A stretch of 64,000 nucleotides of DNA from Utricularia gibba. Taxonomy: Eukaryota > Streptophyta > Magnoliopsida > Lamiales > Lentibulariaceae. A program made the translations under genes and the position numbers. Shown here piece after piece: positions 58,597-64,000 of the stretch; position 1 is the first letter of the stretch, and the number at the start of each line of letters is the position of its first letter. A model generated the notes under the pieces. The model was given only the letters and a program-made list of their open reading frames with translations, made no database searches and was not told the origin of the DNA. The stretch spans positions 6,429,501-6,493,500 of the forward strand of contig CM007989.1 in assembly GCA_002189035.1 (NCBI GenBank). The letters run 5' to 3'.

Positions 58597-60042
58597 ATGG
58601 ATCCGGATAAGGGGGTTGGCGGAGATTCTTGGTCATTATTGTTCTCAGAAGTGGGTACTCCGGAGGCGTTCCAGGGGCTGGATCCATTATATGGTTCTGG
58701 GCGTCAGTTTTCTGGGCTCGATCACCCATTTCGTGCTCAAGCTCCGGTGGATGCTAATGGGAATCCACAATCGCAGGCGAGTGGAGAAAAGGACTGGGAT
58801 TCAAGAACAATTCTGGACAATCTTTCGTTTCTGGAGAAGAAGATTCATCAGCTTCAGGATTTGGTGCACCTAATCGTGGGACCAAAAGACTATGCCACAG
58901 GGGATAGAGATGATATAGCGGTTCAGCAACAGCAGCTTATTACTGCGGATTTAACATCTATCATAGTTCAACTGATATCAACTGCAGGAAGCCTTCTGCC
59001 TTCTGTGAAGCATGCTTTTTCCTCTGAGAGATCAGTTGGCGGTGCCATGGATCATCATGTGGAAAATCAAAAGGATGTGGAAAGTCAAAAGGATGTCGTT
59101 CTTCAGCAAAGTAGTAGTGCAGGTAAGGCAGAGGATCAGTCTGACTCGAAAGGTTTCTTCCGGTCGGAGCCCGTGGAGGATCAGGAAATGAAGAGCGATG
59201 ATGATGGGGAGTGTCTCCCACCTGGCTCATATCAGATTCTGCAGCTTGAGAAGGAAGAAATTCTTGCACCCCACACTCATTTTTGTATGATCTGTGGGAA
59301 AGGGTTCAAGAGAGATGCGAATTTGCGGATGCATATGAGAGGCCATGGCGATGAGTATAAAACCCCTGCAGCTCTTGCAAAACCAAATAAGGAATCTCCA
59401 CATGAGCCAGTGCTGCTCAGGAGGTACTCTTGCCCGTACGTCGGCTGCAAGCGCAACAAGGATCACAAAAAGTTTCAGCCTTTGAAGACCATCTTGTGTG
59501 TGAAGAATCATTACAAGAGAACTCACTGTGACAAAACTTACATGTGCAGTAGGTGCAACTCGAAGAAATTTTCTGTTATTGCTGATCTCAAGACGCATGA
59601 GAAGCACTGTGGACGTGATAAATGGCTCTGTTCCTGTGGCACAACATTCTCTAGGAAAGATAAGCTTTTTGGTCACATTGGCCTTTTCCAAGGTCACACT
59701 CCTGCTATTCCTGCTGAAGAACTAAAAGGGTACCCTGCAAATTTTGATCAAAGACAATGCAGTGAAGCAGCTACCAAGGTTGAACAACTAGAATTTAAAT
59801 CTAACCTTGATGCCATAGATGTAGAAGGACCTGCAGAGAATTCTACAAGATATGCGTCTCCTTTTGTTTTTGACAAGAATAGCAGCTACCAAGACTTTCT
59901 TCCTCGAACTCAATTCGAAGATTGCAGTAGTTCCTTCGGTTTTCTCATGTCCGGGGTGGGAACTATGCTGGCTCTAGTAACACAGAATAGTTCATATCCT
60001 TGTATACATATATATGTTTTGAGCTGCTGCTGCCATAGCTAA
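58597..60042 (+). CDS. STOP1: STOP1-type C2H2 zinc-finger transcription factor
   Basis: A single coding exon of 481 codons. Residues 1-75 are acidic and Gly-rich; 75-95 may form a short coiled coil ([17 protein letters not shown]). Zinc fingers follow: [20 protein letters not shown] (about 230-250); [12 protein letters not shown] with C-x-x-x-x-x-H pairs (about 279-310); [20 protein letters not shown] (about 317-338); and [20 protein letters not shown] (about 345-366). This set and order are those of STOP1/ART1 factors, which activate proton- and aluminium-tolerance genes such as ALMT1 and MATE. The last 28 residues as read ([15 protein letters not shown]...) are hydrophobic and unlike a STOP1 tail. 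In an offset frame the end would be [11 protein letters not shown], stop at 59988-59990, if one G is missing near 59952. A 5' untranslated intron is likely (58440-58534). Confidence 0.92.
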   Translation: MDPDKGVGGDSWSLLFSEVGTPEAFQGLDPLYGSGRQFSGLDHPFRAQAPVDANGNPQSQASGEKDWDSRTILDNLSFLEKKIHQLQDLVHLIVGPKDYATGDRDDIAVQQQQLITADLTSIIVQLISTAGSLLPSVKHAFSSERSVGGAMDHHVENQKDVESQKDVVLQQSSSAGKAEDQSDSKGFFRSEPVEDQEMKSDDDGECLPPGSYQILQLEKEEILAPHTHFCMICGKGFKRDANLRMHMRGHGDEYKTPAALAKPNKESPHEPVLLRRYSCPYVGCKRNKDHKKFQPLKTILCVKNHYKRTHCDKTYMCSRCNSKKFSVIADLKTHEKHCGRDKWLCSCGTTFSRKDKLFGHIGLFQGHTPAIPAEELKGYPANFDQRQCSEAATKVEQLEFKSNLDAIDVEGPAENSTRYASPFVFDKNSSYQDFLPRTQFEDCSSSFGFLMSGVGTMLALVTQNSSYPCIHIYVLSCCCHS

Positions 60043-60827
60043 GTAGCTTTGTTCTTATTCTTAGATGTTAAATAATCCTCCTTTATATACTTATGAATTG
60101 CAGCCATGCCTAGAAGCTGAATATGGTAATGTGGAACAGGTACAAGGTTTCATTTATAAGAAACTTCATTTAACTAACTATGGAAGAGATACAAACTCTC
60201 CTGCATTGATGATTCAAAGTCATTACAGCGCAAGAAAAAGGACAACAATTTGAAACGTAAGACAGAAAAGAACTCTTCTCCATGTCAAGAGGAGTACCAT
60301 TTTTGCGCAATTGCAATTACAAGAAGACAAGATTTGCTCAGTCCTTGGAAAACTTCCTACGTATGAGCAATCAAAATGGTTTGTCAAACAGGAGTATAAG
60401 CAACTCGAAACAAATATTTTTGCTCGTCAATCTTCAATGGTAAATGCATTGCATTCTCATATGGCGATTAATAGGGCAACTTTTTGCAGCTCTTCCAGCC
60501 GCTTCTAATACTTGTTATCCATCTCGAAGCCATTCGAGTACTGTAGAGCAAAAGCGATGTTCCCCAACATAGTCCCTTGTTTCACGATCTCTGAAATTGC
60601 CAACTAGTCACTTCATAAAAGTAAATGGGCTCAGCGTTGACAATTCCGGCCCATTTATTTCATCATCTTCCACGTTCTTCCATTTTCTAGTCAGAAACAA
60701 GAAGCATAGATGACTTTGCTATACGGAAGCAACGTACGTTTTGGATTTGGATCCGATCCAGCGTTTTGACTTTCCATTTGGTCGTCGGTATTTTGGATCG
60801 GATCTCGCTCTACAGTTCAATCTGACA
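60043..60827. other. STOP1-like 3' region and TMEM115-like promoter
   Basis: About 785 bases between two genes on the same strand. Some stretches look weakly coding (60065-60500) but have no consistent frame; I treat them as 3' untranslated or decayed sequence. Confidence 0.4.
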
Positions 60828-62909
60828 ATGAGCTCTCAGCAGCTATCGGTATGTTGAATGTGCTTTGTAATTACGCGTTGATTGTGCGGTTGTTTTCGTT
60901 AGTTAATTGGGACTACTTGCTTAGTCCGATCCAAAATTTTTGGTTGCTACATTTTCTGTGTAAGCGTTGAAAAATGACTCTGTTGTTGTGCTCTGTTTTG
61001 CGCACAAGAGCGGGATGAGCTTTTACTCCGGATTCACTCGGCTGTGTAAAGGTCTGGCATTTGTGTTGATCGGGGGACATATTGTGGTGCAGATTTTTCC
61101 CTCTGCTGTTTCGTATCTTGCTCTTATCCCTGCAAAGTAGGTGCCATATATTTGGACTCTTATTCTGTGTTCATTCATCTATCAATGCGGGGTGATTACT
61201 TGTCTGCATGTATGATGCCAAGGTTATGTGTGGCAAGATTTTATCATAGGAGTACTTTCTTCAATATTTGACTATTGCGATTGTCTTGTGAAAGACAGGA
61301 TCTATAAGAAGTCGTTCTACTCTCTTGGGCTAAAAGTTCTGGAGGAGTAAAATTTGTGTTTTTTTTGGTTTTAGCCATTTAGGGGACCTGAAGTACTATC
61401 AGATTTAGGTTATGGTTCTAGCCTGTTTTCTTTTTGTAGTTCTCAAGAGCCTGCCTGAATCAGTTATATGGTTTATATGTTTGAAGTCGCCAGATAGAAA
61501 TGATATCGCACTTTGATGACGCATAGCAACCCATTCATGTTTTCTGGGTTAAATTTTTTAGTAATCCATGAGCACTAATACATTTAATTTGACATATTTT
61601 CCTTTTATGGCCACAAACATCTCCATTTGGGAGGGAAGGACGTATTCTAAATTCAATGGCTGCTACAACATCATTCGTTTTTTCACATAGACAAGCCATA
61701 TTTCTTTTTTGCAGGACGATTCCCTTCGCTTGGAATCTCATAACTGCTGGGTATATTGAGCAGTCAACGTATGGGGTATGTTTCTCAATTTCTTTTGTTC
61801 CACTATTCCATGCCCCTTCATCCCCTTATCCCATGCTTACAACTCATGAACGAGCCCGTGTCAAATTTTGCTCTGGTTTTGCAGCTGGTCATCAGCGTTG
61901 TTGGTCTTCTTTTCATCGGAAGTCTACTTGAGCCCGTTTGGGGTTCTAGGGATTTTTTGAAGTTCATCTTTGTTGTTAACTTTCTGACTTCAGTTTGCGT
62001 TTTCATCACTGCCATTTCTTTATACTACATTACACAGAAGGAAATTTTCCTGTAAGCGATGCAACAGCTCATGGACTTCTTTGTTTTGCCCCTCTCATTT
62101 TCATTATACCTCTTTAACATTTTTATTACCAACTCTATGGCAGCTATACGCCGGCTTCCGGTTTCGCTGGTGCACTTTCAGGGTTCTTAGTGGGAGTCAA
62201 ACAGATAATTCCTGACCAGGAGTTGCCCTTACTGAAGATTAGACTAAAAGTAGGAATTTCTTATCCAAAGACTTTGAACTGATCTTCGCGTGCGTGTGCA
62301 TTACTTGATACAACTCTTTTGTAGTGGTTGCCATCTCTTGCAGCAGTGGGGTCACTCGTGGCAAGCTGCTTCACTAATGACACAGCATCTTGTACCCCGA
62401 CTATACTATCTGGTGTGTACTTCGGCTGGGTATACCTCAGATTCTGGCAAAGAAAGTCAGAGACGAAAGTAGCTGGCGATCCAAGTGATGAATTTGCCTT
62501 CTCTACTTTCTTCCCCACATTCTTGAGGTGAATATTTAACTACACACCCCTTTTTCTTGCATCCCCAGATCTCAGCATTCTGTTTGAAACAGGCCTCCTG
62601 TCGACGTAGTCGCGACCATCTTCCATCAGATGTTTTGTGGGAAAAGACCTGAGACACTAGACGACTCAACAGACCATAATTTGGAACTCCATTCACTACC
62701 AGGCTCACACCCCATAGAAGCCACACGTAGGAGGTAACCATTCTCTCCTCCACATTGCCCCTGAACATCACCATTTCCATTACAATGTAGCAATGCACTG
62801 GTGCAGGGAGCGAGGTGCTCGTGCCCTTGAAGAAAGACTAGCAGCAGAGGAATCCCCTGCCGCCACCATGACAGAGGAAACAAAAGAAGATCCTGCCCAA
62901 AATGTGTAG
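60828..62909 (+). CDS. TMEM115 / rhomboid-like Golgi membrane protein
   Basis: Eight exons (60828-60848, 61009-61136, 61715-61775, 61885-62051, 62144-62249, 62325-62527, 62593-62733, 62807-62909) give 309 residues, all phases consistent. Exon 1 encodes only seven residues. Membrane helices include FYSGFTRLCKGLAFVLIGGH, LVISVVGLLFIGSLL and FIFVVNFLTSVCVFITAISL, with LEPVWGSRDFLKF and TIPFAWNLITAGYIEQSTYG typical of the DUF1751/TMEM115 family. The cytosolic tail contains ERGARALEERL. The family has a rhomboid-like fold but lacks the catalytic Ser-His pair, so it is not a protease; the human relative acts in Golgi-to-ER transport. An ORF-based call ending at 62531 would miss the last two exons. 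Confidence 0.93.
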
Positions 62910-63919
62910 AGAAGAAAGAACCCACACCCAGTATACCTTCAACCTTCCCTCCACCAACTAACCAACTCTTCACCCTCCTGCAATTCAATTCCGAATCTCT
63001 GACACTAGACCGTGATGCCCAGTTCAAGTTATTCACATTCATGCTTCGGACACCCATTTGGATTCACCCAACGCTATCTTTTGGTGCACAGTTATGATGC
63101 TTTATTACAACAGTGGTGGTGGGGGCTCCAACTATGCTGTCCAAGCGCGTAGTAGAGTGGAAGGGATGAAATAATAATATAATAATATACATAAACGTCA
63201 ACATCAGCATCAAGACAAGAATTGAAAGGGAGATATCTGGAAGGATACAACAACGCATAGCCTGAAGAATTAAAAACAAAAAAATACATTATGTTATTTA
63301 TTTTAAAAAGACATCATGTCAATGGGCCGGCCTGGGCCTATTTCGCTGTCCGATTGAGAAAAATTACTGGAAATAATTTTTTTATTTTTCAAAAATTGTT
63401 TTATCATAAATCATTTATTCTGTGTCCGGTTGCGGAATGCATTCACGTCTTTGGATGGATAAGATGCGCTGAAAAAAGCTGATTCTGTACTATGCCTTCT
63501 GTATGGCCGGCCGCAGCACCCGCCGAATACCCCACCGACATCATCTATTTTTTTAATATTAAAACCGACAATAATACCGTGCTTACGTTACTATTAGTAG
63601 TATTATTAAATTTGATTTAATAATATTAAATTTCATGTGTAGGATGATGTTTGGATTTTGATTTTGAATTGTATAGGAATTTTAAAACAAAATACTCCAT
63701 TTTCAAGTTTAACATTATTTAAAATGGATTTAAAATTAAATAATCTGTTTAATATAAAAAAAATATTGATTATAATAAAAAATGATTTCCAAATAATGGA
63801 GTTAAATAGTTACCACCGCCAAGCCAGAAATTTGCATAAATGAGGTTGGTGTTGGTCGCTGTTATGTTTCTTCTATTTGAATATTGTTTTTGCAAGTAAT
63901 TCTCCTTTGGCAGTCTGCG
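62910..63919. other. Intergenic spacer, nothing recognised
   Basis: Downstream of the TMEM115-like gene. Several short ORFs, none with family features; AT-rich from about 63540. Confidence 0.4.
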
Positions 63920-64000
63920 TATAAATTCCCTGTCCTGCCCACTCCCCATCGTCTCTGTGGTGCGCACTTCCCTCTCTCTCTGTTGCGGGGTGCAATGGCT
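63920..64000 (+). promoter_or_regulatory. Probable promoter and first codons of a gene running off the right edge
   Basis: TATAAAT at 63920-63926 is followed about 45 bases later by a CT-rich leader (CTTCCCTCTCTCTCTG) and an ATG at 63995 (ATGGCT, a good plant start context). Too little remains to name the product. Confidence 0.45.

Overview
The window is nuclear genomic DNA from a flowering plant, almost certainly a eudicot. The genes have short GT-AG introns, separated by long AT-rich spacers full of decayed transposons. A nuclear photosystem I gene, a vacuolar-sorting RMR receptor and a STOP1-type zinc-finger gene confirm a land plant. There are no operons, rRNA or tRNA genes, CRISPR arrays or viral genomes that I can see. 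I assembled splice structures by hand from GT/AG sites, reading phase and recognised protein families.

Layout. (1) 1-5.4 kb: a MORN-repeat membrane protein (minus, runs off the left edge) is head-to-head with an MPS1/TTK-type kinase (plus). (2) 5.4-6.1 kb: psaH (minus, three exons) with a G-box/I-box upstream region. (3) 7.0-7.7 kb: three phase-compatible exons of a gene I do not recognise. (4) 12.1-15.1 kb: a MORN-containing phosphatidylinositol-4-phosphate 5-kinase (plus, eight exons). (5) 15-22 kb: an AT-rich desert with a decayed Ty1/copia element. (6) 22.4-28.5 kb: a large double PHD/ePHD chromatin protein (minus, about 19 exons). (7) 30.3-32.3 kb: a non-autonomous hAT-like transposon. 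(8) 32.5-41 kb: a gene-dense stretch with a deoxyribonucleoside kinase, a small mitochondrial-type single-membrane-span protein, PDIL5-2 (plus) and an RMR PA-TM-RING receptor (minus, convergent with PDIL5-2). (9) 41-48.3 kb: transposon graveyard with an LTR-like block and a MULE transposase remnant. (10) 48.3-53.1 kb: an ATAD2/Yta7-type AAA-bromodomain gene (minus). (11) 53-58.5 kb: repeats, including a Tourist-like MITE and a copia fragment. (12) 58.6-62.9 kb: a STOP1-like zinc-finger gene and a TMEM115/rhomboid-like Golgi protein (both plus). The right edge probably holds the first codons of another gene.

These are mostly unrelated housekeeping genes. Chromatin genes (PHD, ATAD2-like) and endomembrane genes (PDIL5-2, RMR, TMEM115-like) recur, but clustering by function is not implied. 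From memory, MORN/MPS1/PIP5K/PHD and, separately, PDIL5-2/RMR are also near one another in Arabidopsis, so much of the order looks like ancestral eudicot synteny.

The most consequential observation concerns sequence quality or gene decay. The ATAD2-like gene needs two single-base additions, each in a homopolymer, to read as a full protein of about 1206 residues. The deoxyribonucleoside kinase needs one, and the STOP1-like gene may need one. All are in the same direction (a missing base), which looks like homopolymer contraction in the assembly rather than four independent mutations. I found no convincing wholly new biological system. The unexplained three-exon gene at 7 kb and the hidden presequence exon at 35.6 kb are the best candidates for undescribed biology.
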